A DNA stretch of 52,268 bases from Chthoniobacterales bacterium (GCA_026461395.1 JAPJNA010000074.1:1-52268); one strand, 5' to 3'. Positions 8,649 through 16,038 are shown, counted from the stretch's first letter. Notes: a model not told the origin generated them from the sequence alone. Numbers and translations are program-made.

Positions 8649-10121
8649 TTACCCGGGCCACGCAAACTGCGCCATGGAGAGGAGGAGCAGGACAGCGGCC
8701 CCTATCCCCCAGCTCACTCGGTCCTTGAGCGCAAAAAATACCGGGTCATCGTGCATTAAACCCCTTGCGACAAGCATCCAAAAACGAGCTATCCAGTAAA
8801 TACCTAGCGGCGCAAGTAACAAAAGAAGATCAGGCGTGCGATATAGTTTCAGCACTTCAGGGCTGTTGACGTAAAGAACAAGAACCATCACGGATACAAA
8901 TCCGGCAGATATACCACAGATAGAAATGATCGACTGATCGTTGGGAATATATCCACGGGTATGCTCTGTGACCTCGGATGATTTCAGCAAGAAAATCTCC
9001 TGGTAGCGCTTTCCGAATGCCAAGCAGAGGAAGAAAAAAAGACTGAAGGCCAAAAGCCATTTTGAAACCTCAACATTGGAAGCAACCCCTCCGGCAAAGA
9101 TTCTTAACGAGTAGAAAAGGGAAAGAAGCACCACATCCAGAATAGCGACGGACTTGATCCAACAAGTATAGAGCACATTGGAAAAAAGATAGAGTAAGAG
9201 AATCAATGCAAACCCTTTGCCAACGCTCGATAGGGCGAGCGACACCGCTAGGACAATCAAGATCAATGATGCCATCACGCCGCGCCAAAGAGGAATTGCC
9301 CCAGAGGCAAGAGGCCTTCGCTTCTTCAATGGATGGGAGCGATCCTTGAAAACGTCTGAACAATCATTGAACAGGTAAACGCCGGATGCGGCAAAACAGA
9401 ATGAGAGGGCCGCAACCGAAGTCGAGATAATCACAGCAGGACTTGTTGTTTTATGTGCAAGCAGAAGCGGCAGAAAAAGAAGCACGTTTTTTGACCATTG
9501 GCGAATGCGCAAGAGTGTTATCCAGCTTGAAAAATATCCTATTCCTCTTGATTCCAATACTTTCAAATGAGGAACTGCTTTCCTACATTGGGATTCAAGC
9601 GAGTGGCTTCTTGAAACCATCCAGGCTTCGGAGGCTTTTTCCCAGATCGGAATGTCGGATGCCGAATCTCCGACATAGGCATAATGCCTTTCATTCAGCG
9701 ACGCATTGTATTCAGCGATGGCTTCGGCCTTTGAACTCCCCTTAAGGTTCGTATCGCCATTTGTAGCCAAGACTGCATCAAAAATACCCAAGTGCTCGTT
9801 GATTTTAAAAGCAATGTTCCGGTGTGTCGCCGTGGCAAGTATGACCGAGCCACCTTTGTCTTTGTGCTTCCGCACATGATCGACAACAACTTCGGACCAG
9901 GGAAGATGCTCAACCGGCACTTCAACGCGTTCCGATAACCATTTCTTAAAGAGGGCTTTTCCCCTGAAACTGACACAAATCATTAAAGGAATCAGAAATG
10001 GTTTTTGAAAAGCTAACCTTATGATTTGCTCCCACAGAATATCAGTTCCAATTAAAGTGTCATCCAGATCCACATATAGCGGTATGGCGCGTCCAGACAA
10101 TTTGGAATATTCAGCATTCAT
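8649..10121 (-). CDS. HAD hydrolase fused to UbiA-family prenyl-phosphate pentosyltransferase
   Basis: A 490-residue two-domain protein. Residues 1-190 are a HAD phosphatase: DLDDTLIG at 18-25, the TAT block near 97-99, a lysine region KGSSKAEA, and GDSASD at 151-156. Residues 200-490 are a polytopic UbiA-type transferase with NDCSDVFKDR at 252-261 followed by HPLKKRRPLASG, the pattern of Rv3806c, which moves phosphoribose from PRPP onto decaprenyl phosphate. In mycobacteria the phosphate of that product is removed by a separate phosphatase; here the HAD domain may do that job in the same chain, which is inference. The start overlaps the end of the epimerase gene by 11 bases, and the DprE1/DprE2-like genes follow directly. 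Confidence 0.82.
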   Translation of the reverse strand: MNAEYSKLSGRAIPLYVDLDDTLIGTDILWEQIIRLAFQKPFLIPLMICVSFRGKALFKKWLSERVEVPVEHLPWSEVVVDHVRKHKDKGGSVILATATHRNIAFKINEHLGIFDAVLATNGDTNLKGSSKAEAIAEYNASLNERHYAYVGDSASDIPIWEKASEAWMVSRSHSLESQCRKAVPHLKVLESRGIGYFSSWITLLRIRQWSKNVLLFLPLLLAHKTTSPAVIISTSVAALSFCFAASGVYLFNDCSDVFKDRSHPLKKRRPLASGAIPLWRGVMASLILIVLAVSLALSSVGKGFALILLLYLFSNVLYTCWIKSVAILDVVLLSLFYSLRIFAGGVASNVEVSKWLLAFSLFFFLCLAFGKRYQEIFLLKSSEVTEHTRGYIPNDQSIISICGISAGFVSVMVLVLYVNSPEVLKLYRTPDLLLLLAPLGIYWIARFWMLVARGLMHDDPVFFALKDRVSWGIGAAVLLLLSMAQFAWPG

Positions 10122-11157
10122 GATTCATCTTGCTGAGTTTTAACCATTCACTCGTTTTCAGAATCGACTTTTCCAATGATGTTTCTGAGATTCTCAACAT
10201 CAGGCGCTTGCTTTTTGAAGTATCGGGAACGTAGCGGGATGGGGAAGCATTTGGTTTATCAGAAGAAATCTCAAGTGGCTGAACGGCTCCCCCAAGTTCA
10301 GAAGCTACTGTTTCAGCAAGCTGAGAAATCGTGATCTCCTGGTCGGAGCCAACATTGTAAGCATGGCATACCAATCCTTTGAAGAGGATCGTCCAAAGCC
10401 AGACAGCGAGATCGGCCGCATAGAGATAAGAGCGGTAAGGGGTGCCATCATTGACTCTGATGGGCTCACCCCTCATCGCATCCCGGATGAAGTTTCCTAT
10501 GGCGAAGTGTGCGTCGAGAGGAAGATGGGGGCCGACAAAGGCGAAGCACCGGGCGATGGTGGTCTCCAAGCCATGCTCCTGATGAGCCATGGAGCAGAGG
10601 AGCTCTCCGACGCGCTTTCCCTCTCCATAAGCTGAGTTGGGATCCATCGAATCAGGTGCTCCGCTGTAGGTCTCGGGAATATGCGTCATCTCCGGTGGCT
10701 GCTTGCCATAGACGGCTCCGGAACTCACAAAAAGGAAGCGCTTCGCACCAGAGGCTACTGAAAAATCGAGGGTGCGTTGGGTTCCCCTGATGATCGTGTC
10801 GAGCATCTCGGCCGGTGGAACCGGAGCGCCAGAGGTGGTGCCGGCATGAATCACATGGGTGAAGGCTCCTTCAGGAAACTCAAAATCCCGGACATCCCCC
10901 CGGTGCAACGTGATCGATGATTCTCCCGCAAGATGGGGAACCTTGGCGTAAAAGGCCGCTGGATCACGAGAAAGACCGACAAGCGAAGCTCCCAGATTCA
11001 GAGCAGAGTTTGCATAAGCGAAGGTCTCAAGCAGCCAGACACCGAAGAATCCTGTGGCCCCAGTGACAAAGATCCTCCCTCCACGCAACTGCTCCCAGAG
11101 AGGACGCGTATGCGCGAGCACATGCTCGAGATCTTCCTTGGGGAGAGGTTTATTCAC
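10111..11157 (-). CDS. NAD-dependent epimerase/dehydratase (extended SDR), CDP-sugar 4-reductase candidate
   Basis: A 348-residue extended SDR with TGATGFFG at 32-39, VSSGAVYG near 144-151 and Y177/K181 in SAYGEGKRVGE. In rfbFGH clusters an enzyme of this type reduces or epimerises C4 of the CDP-3,6-dideoxy-4-keto sugar (paratose/abequose synthase role), or acts after the YerE-type step. Which of these applies cannot be decided from sequence. The start codon is GTG at 11157, and it is the first three bases of a palindromic repeat arm, so the repeat apparently supplies the start. The C-terminal half is duplicated in the chimeric gene at 3867-4553. Confidence 0.8.
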   Translation of the reverse strand: MNKPLPKEDLEHVLAHTRPLWEQLRGGRIFVTGATGFFGVWLLETFAYANSALNLGASLVGLSRDPAAFYAKVPHLAGESSITLHRGDVRDFEFPEGAFTHVIHAGTTSGAPVPPAEMLDTIIRGTQRTLDFSVASGAKRFLFVSSGAVYGKQPPEMTHIPETYSGAPDSMDPNSAYGEGKRVGELLCSMAHQEHGLETTIARCFAFVGPHLPLDAHFAIGNFIRDAMRGEPIRVNDGTPYRSYLYAADLAVWLWTILFKGLVCHAYNVGSDQEITISQLAETVASELGGAVQPLEISSDKPNASPSRYVPDTSKSKRLMLRISETSLEKSILKTSEWLKLSKMNHEC

Positions 11158-11240
11158 AGGGATGAAGGGGATAAAAGGGATGAGAAAGCTTTGGTTACCT
11201 GTTTTTTTACTCTATCCCATTCATCTCCTTCATCCCTGTG
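11155..11240. repeat. 86-bp palindromic element between rfbH and the epimerase gene
   Basis: Two 28-base arms (11155-11182 and 11213-11240) are inverted copies of each other with 24 of 28 positions matching; both begin CACAGGGATGAAGG from the outer end. The spacer is 30 bases. The outer end on one side gives the GTG start of the epimerase gene and the other gives the last codons and TGA stop of rfbH (reading SQG then stop). The arms match those around the GxxExxY gene at 12814-13312 and those of the insertion inside rfbH, so this looks like a gene-less derivative of one mobile family. Confidence 0.85.
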
Positions 11241-12816
11241 AGATGCCATTGTCCCTATCCCTCACGAAGGCCCGGATGGTCTCAATCTCGTAGTCCATCA
11301 TCTCTTTGGTAAGGCCTGGGTAAGTTCCTAGGAAGATCGCCTGATTCATGATGGTATCGGCTCCAGTCATCTCGCCAACTACACGGAAGGATTCAGGGCG
11401 ATCCTTGCGGAGTTGTACGAAGACCGGCTGACGGAGAAGGTTCCCGCCGAAGAACATACGGTTGCCGATTTTATTTGAATCCAAATAACGAGCGAGATCC
11501 GTGTGTTTGAAAGCGGCGGATGGTTTCACCCGCAGCATGAATCCGAACCAACTACAGTTGCTCCGGCACCCAGAGCTGTCCCACTGAAAAGTTGAGGAGT
11601 TGCACAGGGATGAAGGAGATGAAAGGAATGGTCCTTCTGTATCCCATTTATCCTTTTTATCCTTGTGAGATATCCAAGCTGTCCCGTGAGTTGGGAGGCT
11701 GAAGTCAAAGACATCTTCCAGATCGGCAAGACCCGAACGAAGATAATCCCAGTTCTTGGCCCGAGCATCGATGAAGGCGGGCAGTTTTTTAAGTTGCTGT
11801 CGGCCAATTGCAGCCTGGGGATCAAGGGGCTTCAGATTATACCCAAGGTGGCTGTAGGTATACTTGTGGTCGTAACCGGGGGGGAGCTCGCCGAGGTTCC
11901 ATCCGAAACGCTTGCCACAGGTGTCGTCCTTGCCCGAGGGGCACCAGCAGTCACGCCCCCAGTCACGGAAACTCTCCGCATAGGTTTTAAGGGGCGGGCG
12001 GGAAACGATATTCACGGCACCTCCCTCTCCCATGGTCAGATGATGGGGAGGGTAGAATGACTGTGTGGAGATGTCTCCCCAGGTGCCGGTGTAACGGGTA
12101 ATGTGTGTGCCGTTCCCTGGAATACCGGGAGAGTTCTCTGTGAATCCAAGGGCTTTGGCCCTATCGATCGGCATCGAGTAGGTGCATCCGAGGGCATCGC
12201 AATTATCCTCGACCAGCCAGAGATCGTGCTTCCTGCAAAACTCCAGCACGGAGGCGACATCGAAAGGATTGCCCAGCGCATGGGCGATCATCACGGCCTT
12301 GGTCTTTCCTTCGCAGAAGGCGGACTCTAGTTGCTCTACACGGATATTTCCCGTGGTCGGATCGTTGTCGATAAAAACAGGTATGGCACCCAGCTGGAGA
12401 ATCGGCGCAACGGTTGTAGGAAATCCTGCGGCAACTGTGATCACCTCGTCACCGGGAATGATCCGCTTGTGATCAGGAAGCTTGTGGGTGGTGAGAGTGG
12501 CAAGAGCCACGAGGTTGGCCGAGGAACCGGAGTTCACGAGCAGGGAATATTTCACCCCGAGAAATGAGGCTAACTCTTTCTCAAAGGCTTCACCTTCAGG
12601 CCCAAGCGTGAGCCAGAAATCAAGCGTGCTGCCGACAGCTGCCTCGACCTCGTCCTCAGTGAAGACGCGTCCCGCGTACGGCACAGTAGTTTCTCCGGGA
12701 ACAAAGGCGGGGCGACCAGCATCGCCTCCCGGGCGCTGTGCTGAATGGGCACGGGAGGAATATTCCCGCGTCAGGCGCAGAATCTCGGCTTTCAGTTCAG
12801 GAAGGGATTTATTCAC
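11230..12816 (-). CDS. rfbH: CDP-4-dehydro-6-deoxyglucose 3-dehydratase (E1), with an in-frame insertion
   Basis: A 528-residue DegT-fold enzyme of the E1/RfbH type. The PLP lysine is replaced by histidine in SFYPPHHLTMGEGG (253-266), and iron-sulphur cysteines are visible at 290, 292 and 300 (CWCPSGKDDTC) plus C206 in VEDNCDALG. It removes the 3-hydroxyl of CDP-4-keto-6-deoxyglucose together with a reductase. The usual length is about 435-450. The excess comes mostly from two places: residues about 214-242, seen in some family members, and residues about 381-416 (WISHKDKKDKWDTEG onward), which are encoded by a palindromic insertion. The family block SWFGF resumes in frame at 422. The start is GTG at 12816 inside a repeat arm, and the stop is supplied by another repeat arm. 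Whether the lengthened enzyme works is unknown. Confidence 0.88.
   Translation of the reverse strand: MNKSLPELKAEILRLTREYSSRAHSAQRPGGDAGRPAFVPGETTVPYAGRVFTEDEVEAAVGSTLDFWLTLGPEGEAFEKELASFLGVKYSLLVNSGSSANLVALATLTTHKLPDHKRIIPGDEVITVAAGFPTTVAPILQLGAIPVFIDNDPTTGNIRVEQLESAFCEGKTKAVMIAHALGNPFDVASVLEFCRKHDLWLVEDNCDALGCTYSMPIDRAKALGFTENSPGIPGNGTHITRYTGTWGDISTQSFYPPHHLTMGEGGAVNIVSRPPLKTYAESFRDWGRDCWCPSGKDDTCGKRFGWNLGELPPGYDHKYTYSHLGYNLKPLDPQAAIGRQQLKKLPAFIDARAKNWDYLRSGLADLEDVFDFSLPTHGTAWISHKDKKDKWDTEGPFLSSPSSLCNSSTFQWDSSGCRSNCSWFGFMLRVKPSAAFKHTDLARYLDSNKIGNRMFFGGNLLRQPVFVQLRKDRPESFRVVGEMTGADTIMNQAIFLGTYPGLTKEMMDYEIETIRAFVRDRDNGISQG
11603..11667. repeat. 65-bp palindromic element inserted inside rfbH
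   Basis: Arms at 11603-11630 and 11640-11667 are inverted copies (about 19 of 28 matching) with a 9-base spacer and the same outer end CACAGGGATGAAGG/CACAAGGAT as the neighbouring elements. It lies within the rfbH coding frame. A direct repeat AGCTGTCCC occurs at 11574-11582 and 11677-11685, bracketing the insertion; with one extra base in the first copy the net gain fits 34 codons. The arms have diverged more than those of the copy at 11155-11240, suggesting an older insertion. Confidence 0.8.
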
Positions 12817-13312
12817 AGGGATATATGGGATTAAAGGGATGCCGATGAAAACGGATGACTTCTGTTGACTACGTTGAGCGTAAATAATTCTTTCAGCAAT
12901 TTACACTTATAGGTTTTTAAGGAACCGGTTGTTGTAGCGACGGTATTCTAATTTTGGGGTTCCAAAATTCAGAATTAATCCAACAGGTTTTGTAGAGCCT
13001 CTCAAGTAGTTCAGAAGCTGCATCTCATGCTCGGGGGCAATTGCTTTTGCGGCTTTGAGTTCAATAATGAGTAGATCCTCAACCAGTAAATCGATGAAGA
13101 ATTGGCCCACAAGCTTACCTCTAAACTCAATCTGCAAGCCTACTTGTTGCTCAACCTTGAGTCCTTTTTCTTGAAGAGCAATAAAGAGGGCTTTCTCGTA
13201 AACGCTCTCTAAAAAACCAATTCCCAACTCGTTGGATACTTCAAAGGCACAAGAAAGCACCTGTTCCGTGCATTCCGCATACTCCATCCCTTTTATCTCC
13301 TTCATCGCTGTA
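12814..13312. mobile_element. 499-bp element: GxxExxY gene between 28-bp inverted repeats
   Basis: The arm at 12814-12841 (CACAGGGATATATGGG start) and the arm at 13285-13312 (TACAGCGATGAAGG when read inward) are inverted copies matching at 21 of 28 positions. Between them lies only the GxxExxY gene and about 65 AT-rich bases. The same arms without a gene occur at 11155-11240 and 11603-11667. No transposase is present, so the element is either moved by a factor elsewhere or the GxxExxY protein takes part. The left arm contains the GTG of rfbH, the right arm the stop of rfbG. I infer mobility from the repeated arms; it is not shown. Confidence 0.65.
12907..13305 (-). CDS. GxxExxY protein
   Basis: A 132-residue protein with the family hallmark GIGFLESVYEKAL at about 27-39, followed by FRGKLVGQFFIDLLVEDLLIIELKAAKAI. 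The last block has the spaced D...E-x-K pattern of PD-(D/E)XK nuclease folds, which the GxxExxY family resembles; no activity is established. The first seven residues (MKEIKGM) are encoded by the repeat arm that borders the element. The ATG overlaps the rfbG stop (ATGA), so translation may be coupled to the polysaccharide operon. It has no obvious part in sugar synthesis and looks like cargo of an inserted element. Confidence 0.85.
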   Translation of the reverse strand: MKEIKGMEYAECTEQVLSCAFEVSNELGIGFLESVYEKALFIALQEKGLKVEQQVGLQIEFRGKLVGQFFIDLLVEDLLIIELKAAKAIAPEHEMQLLNYLRGSTKPVGLILNFGTPKLEYRRYNNRFLKNL

Positions 13313-14363
13313 GATCCTTATATTCAGCGATCTGGGATTGAGTGATTTCCAAAGGTGAAACGGTTCCGGCATGAACCTGTGTATACCAGGCAACTGTCTT
13401 TGAAATTGTCTCCTCAAATGCCCACTTGGGTTTCCAGTCGAGCAATCGAAAAGCTTTATCAATTGAAAGATTCAAGAGGGTGGCTTCATGTAGGGCGGCA
13501 GGATCACTGGCATCAGTCCACTCACCCTTCCGATGTTTGAGAATTTCCATAATAAGATCGGAAACTGTCCGATTGGAATCCGGTCCGGGTCCAAAGTTGA
13601 ATGCCGTTGCAAACGATGCGCTGCCAGCCAGAGATGCTGCCAACATCAAATAGCCGGAAAGAGGTTCGAGCACATGCTGCCAAGGACGAACTGCTCTGGG
13701 GTTACGGACGGAGATACTTTCTTTGTTGTCCAAGGCCCTCATGGCATCGGGAACAATTCTGTCTTCCGCCCAATCACCACCGCCGATGACATTGCCTGCT
13801 CGGGCGCTGGCAATGCGAACCGGACCATTCTGAAAATAGGATTTCCGGTAGGCAGCCGTAGCGATTTCGGCCATAGCTTTGCTCGAGCTGTAGGGGTCGT
13901 GACCGCCGAGCAAATCACTCTCTTCGTAGTCTCTACCCGACTCATGGTTCTCGTAGCACTTGTCTGTAGTCACGACTAAGGCTACGCAGGGATGATAAAC
14001 ACCTCGAAGTGCCTCGAGCACGTGAATCGTACCCATGACATTAGTCTCATAGGTCTCGACGGGGATTGCATAGGAGCGCCTCACAAGTGGTTGCGCCGCC
14101 ATATGAATCACGAAATCAGGCCGGAAAGAGTGGATGGATTTGCCAACAGTCTCCCCATTCCGAATATCGGCCACTTCATGCTCTAGTCTACCGACCAATT
14201 CAAGCTGATCGAAGAGTGCCGGTTTTGTGTCGGGAGTCAGGGCATATCCACGGACAATGGCCCCAAGATCAAGAAGCCACTCAGAGAGCCAAGATCCCTT
14301 GAATCCGGTGTGACCGGAAAGCCAAACCCGCTTTCCTTCAAATGACTGCCTTAAGTTTACCAC
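13302..14363 (-). CDS. rfbG: CDP-glucose 4,6-dehydratase
   Basis: An extended SDR that converts CDP-glucose to CDP-4-keto-6-deoxyglucose. Near the N-terminus it has RVWLSGHTGFKGSWL (glycine-rich NAD loop with the RfbG-typical GHTGFKG), then HMAAQPLVRRSY, VVTTDKCYEN (active-site region), DPYSSSKAMAE (Tyr/Lys pair) and GGGDWAEDRIVPD. From GTG 14363 the protein is 353 residues, the usual size; the longer open frame upstream overlaps rfbF and is out of family. The start falls 7 bases after the rfbF stop, within an 11-base direct repeat. The C-terminus ends in the arm of the GxxExxY element, which gives the TGA stop. Confidence 0.92.
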   Translation of the reverse strand: MVNLRQSFEGKRVWLSGHTGFKGSWLSEWLLDLGAIVRGYALTPDTKPALFDQLELVGRLEHEVADIRNGETVGKSIHSFRPDFVIHMAAQPLVRRSYAIPVETYETNVMGTIHVLEALRGVYHPCVALVVTTDKCYENHESGRDYEESDLLGGHDPYSSSKAMAEIATAAYRKSYFQNGPVRIASARAGNVIGGGDWAEDRIVPDAMRALDNKESISVRNPRAVRPWQHVLEPLSGYLMLAASLAGSASFATAFNFGPGPDSNRTVSDLIMEILKHRKGEWTDASDPAALHEATLLNLSIDKAFRLLDWKPKWAFEETISKTVAWYTQVHAGTVSPLEITQSQIAEYKDLQR

Positions 14364-14379
14364 GTTATGTTTACCACGT
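14355..14379. repeat. Short tandem duplication at the rfbF-rfbG junction
   Basis: GTTTACCACGT occurs twice, at 14355-14365 and 14369-14379. One copy encodes the end of RfbF and its TAA stop, the other holds the GTG start of rfbG. Confidence 0.8.
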
Positions 14380-15138
14380 TTTCCAGGAGGCTTTATCGTT
14401 TTGCCAAAGCTCCTCGAGAAGCTGTTTGTCACGAAGTGTGTCCATGGGCTGCCAGAAGCCGCGGTGCTGATGGGCGTAAAGTTGTCCTTCAGCGGCAAGT
14501 CTCTTGAGGGGCTCCTGCTCCCAGGTCGTGGAGTCATCCTTGATGTATTCCAGCACGGAGGGCTCCAAGACAAAGAATCCTCCATTAATCCACCCTCCAT
14601 CACCCTCCGGCTTCTCGATGAATCCCTTAACAGAGTTGCCCTCCACGTGGAGTGCTCCAAAGCGGCCCGGCGGTTGTACGGCTGTGACCGTTGCCTTTTT
14701 GCCCGAGGCCTTATGAGCCGAGATGGATGCCGGAATGTCCACATCCCCCACTCCGTCACCGTAAGTCATGCAGAAGGTCTCATTACCAACGTAGTTGGCG
14801 ACTCTCTTCAAACGACCCCCGGTCATGGTATTGTCACCTGTATCGACGATGGTGACACGCCATGGTTCGGCGTGTTTTTCGTGCACCTCCATGGAGTTCT
14901 TCTCCATATCGAAAGTCACATCGGACATATGAAGGAAGTAATTCGCGAAGTACTCCTTGATGACATATCCCTTATATCCGGCGCAGATGATGAAATCTCG
15001 GATTCCATGGGATGAGTAGATCTTCATCACGTGCCAGAGAACAGGCTTCCCACCGATCTCGACCATTGGCTTAGGACGGGAGGCCGTTTCCTCACTGATG
15101 CGAGTGCCGAGACCCCCCGCCAGAATGACGCATTTCAT
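14371..15138 (-). CDS. rfbF: Glucose-1-phosphate cytidylyltransferase
   Basis: A 255-residue nucleotidyltransferase that makes CDP-glucose from CTP and glucose-1-phosphate, the entry step to CDP-dideoxy sugars. The N-terminal signature [12 protein letters not shown] (7-18) and [15 protein letters not shown] are clear, followed by YGDGVGDVD (metal-binding Asp) and the C-terminal [14 protein letters not shown] block typical of RfbF. Length matches the family. It is the first gene of the leftward cluster, preceded by about 230 bases of gene-free DNA that must hold the promoter. Confidence 0.95.
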   Translation of the reverse strand: MKCVILAGGLGTRISEETASRPKPMVEIGGKPVLWHVMKIYSSHGIRDFIICAGYKGYVIKEYFANYFLHMSDVTFDMEKNSMEVHEKHAEPWRVTIVDTGDNTMTGGRLKRVANYVGNETFCMTYGDGVGDVDIPASISAHKASGKKATVTAVQPPGRFGALHVEGNSVKGFIEKPEGDGGWINGGFFVLEPSVLEYIKDDSTTWEQEPLKRLAAEGQLYAHQHRGFWQPMDTLRDKQLLEELWQNDKASWKTW

Positions 15139-15366
15139 CTAGAATCTCTTACACGCCCGCCTCGAGGAAGGGAAGGTTGGATTGATATCAGCCGCATGTG
15201 CTCACACACGCTCCGTTCAGCGAACCTCTCGCTCAATCAGACATCTCAATCACTTGATATTTAAAAGATGTTAAATTTTAGTTGTGTTATTTTTTGTGTA
15301 ACACGTTGAAGTGTTGTTGGTTGAATCGGTTTTTTGCTTGATAAGCAGAACTTATAATCTATTTTC
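15139..15366. other. Divergent gene-free region between rfbF and the ribbon-helix-helix gene
   Basis: This 228-base gap separates two divergent transcripts. The right half (about 15245-15360) is AT-rich and includes runs of T and a TATAAT at 15353-15358. No conserved JUMPstart or known riboswitch was recognised. It should carry the promoter of the polysaccharide cluster. Confidence 0.5.
15353..15358 (+). promoter_or_regulatory. Possible -10 box of the small RHH gene
   Basis: A perfect TATAAT lies only 8 bases before the first ATG (15367). No good -35 is found 16-18 bases upstream (TTTTTT at 15330). If used, transcription would start at or next to the ATG, giving a leaderless message, or translation would begin at the internal ATG at 15397. 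Confidence 0.35.
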
Positions 15367-15570
15367 ATGCTTATGCCTAAACGCCGCGACGGGATCATGA
15401 CAGTCCGTATTCCCACGGACGAAAAAGACCTTCTTCAAGCCATCGCAGACCATGCCGATGTCACGCTCAGTGATGTTGTCGTGCGTGCAGTGCGTGACTT
15501 TATCGAAGCTAACCAAGGTTCCCTGAAGAAGGGTGCACCTAAGCCCAAGGTTCGTCCTCTAGGGTTCTAA
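15367..15570 (+). CDS. Small ribbon-helix-helix-like protein
   Basis: The 67-residue product reads MTVRIPTDEKDLLQAIAD then VTLSDVVVRAVRDFIE, the strand-helix-helix pattern of CopG/Arc-type DNA-binding proteins (MTVRIP as the strand). The basic tail KKGAPKPKVRP may add nucleic-acid contacts. It stands alone, divergent from the polysaccharide cluster, with its own terminator. It could regulate its own promoter region, which is shared with rfbF, but that is inference. Three in-frame ATGs near the start leave the true N-terminus uncertain. Confidence 0.65.
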   Translation: MLMPKRRDGIMTVRIPTDEKDLLQAIADHADVTLSDVVVRAVRDFIEANQGSLKKGAPKPKVRPLGF

Positions 15571-15593
15571 AGCTTCCGAAGCTTCACTTTAAG

Positions 15594-15626
15594 AAAGCCG
15601 CGTGCGAACCACGCGGCTTTTTCTTT
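15594..15626 (+). terminator. Rho-independent terminator after the RHH gene
   Basis: A perfect 11-bp stem AAAGCCGCGTG / CACGCGGCTTT (15594-15604 and 15610-15620) with loop CGAAC is followed by TTCTTT, 21 bases after the stop codon. Confidence 0.9.
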
Positions 15627-15807
15627 GCACTCCTTATCGCGCAAAGGCGCGAACGAAACAGTTATCAGGCCTTAAAAAAAACAACGAAGGTTGATTCTAG
15701 CGGATGCCACATGCATCACCTGAACATAATAGTTTTTGGAGAGTGCTTTAACTATTCCCCTGAAATTTGCTCTGCGTCTCTGCGCACCTGCGGGAGAATG
15801 TTCTTCC

Positions 15808-16038
15808 TCATTCCGCGATTTCGACAGCAACCTTGCGACCCTCCTTCTCGGCGGAGGCGCTGAGAAGTTGGCGGATTGCTTGGATTGTGCTTCCTCCTTT
15901 GCCAATCAGACGACCCACGTCGGTCTGACGCATCGAGAGAAAGTAGGTGGTTTTGCCACCCTCCTGACGATGCTTGATAAGCACTTCGTCGGGAAACTCG
16001 ACGAGTTGCTGCACCACATAGCGCAGAAACTCGTCCAT
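15808..16038 (-). CDS. khpA: KH-domain RNA-binding protein
   Basis: A 76-residue protein with the KH core VGRLIGKGGSTIQAIRQLL (about 42-60), containing the GxxG loop GKGG. KhpA is a small RNA-binding protein that commonly sits between rpsP and the rRNA-maturation genes. It follows rpsP by 11 bases in the leftward ffh-rpsP-khpA operon, which is the usual arrangement. Length and motif fit the family fully. Confidence 0.93.
   Translation of the reverse strand: MDEFLRYVVQQLVEFPDEVLIKHRQEGGKTTYFLSMRQTDVGRLIGKGGSTIQAIRQLLSASAEKEGRKVAVEIAE

Noticed and set aside
12907-13305. GxxExxY gene as half of a toxin-antitoxin pair
   Set aside because: There is no partner gene in the element and the flanking genes are sugar enzymes; the inverted-repeat setting fits mobile cargo better.
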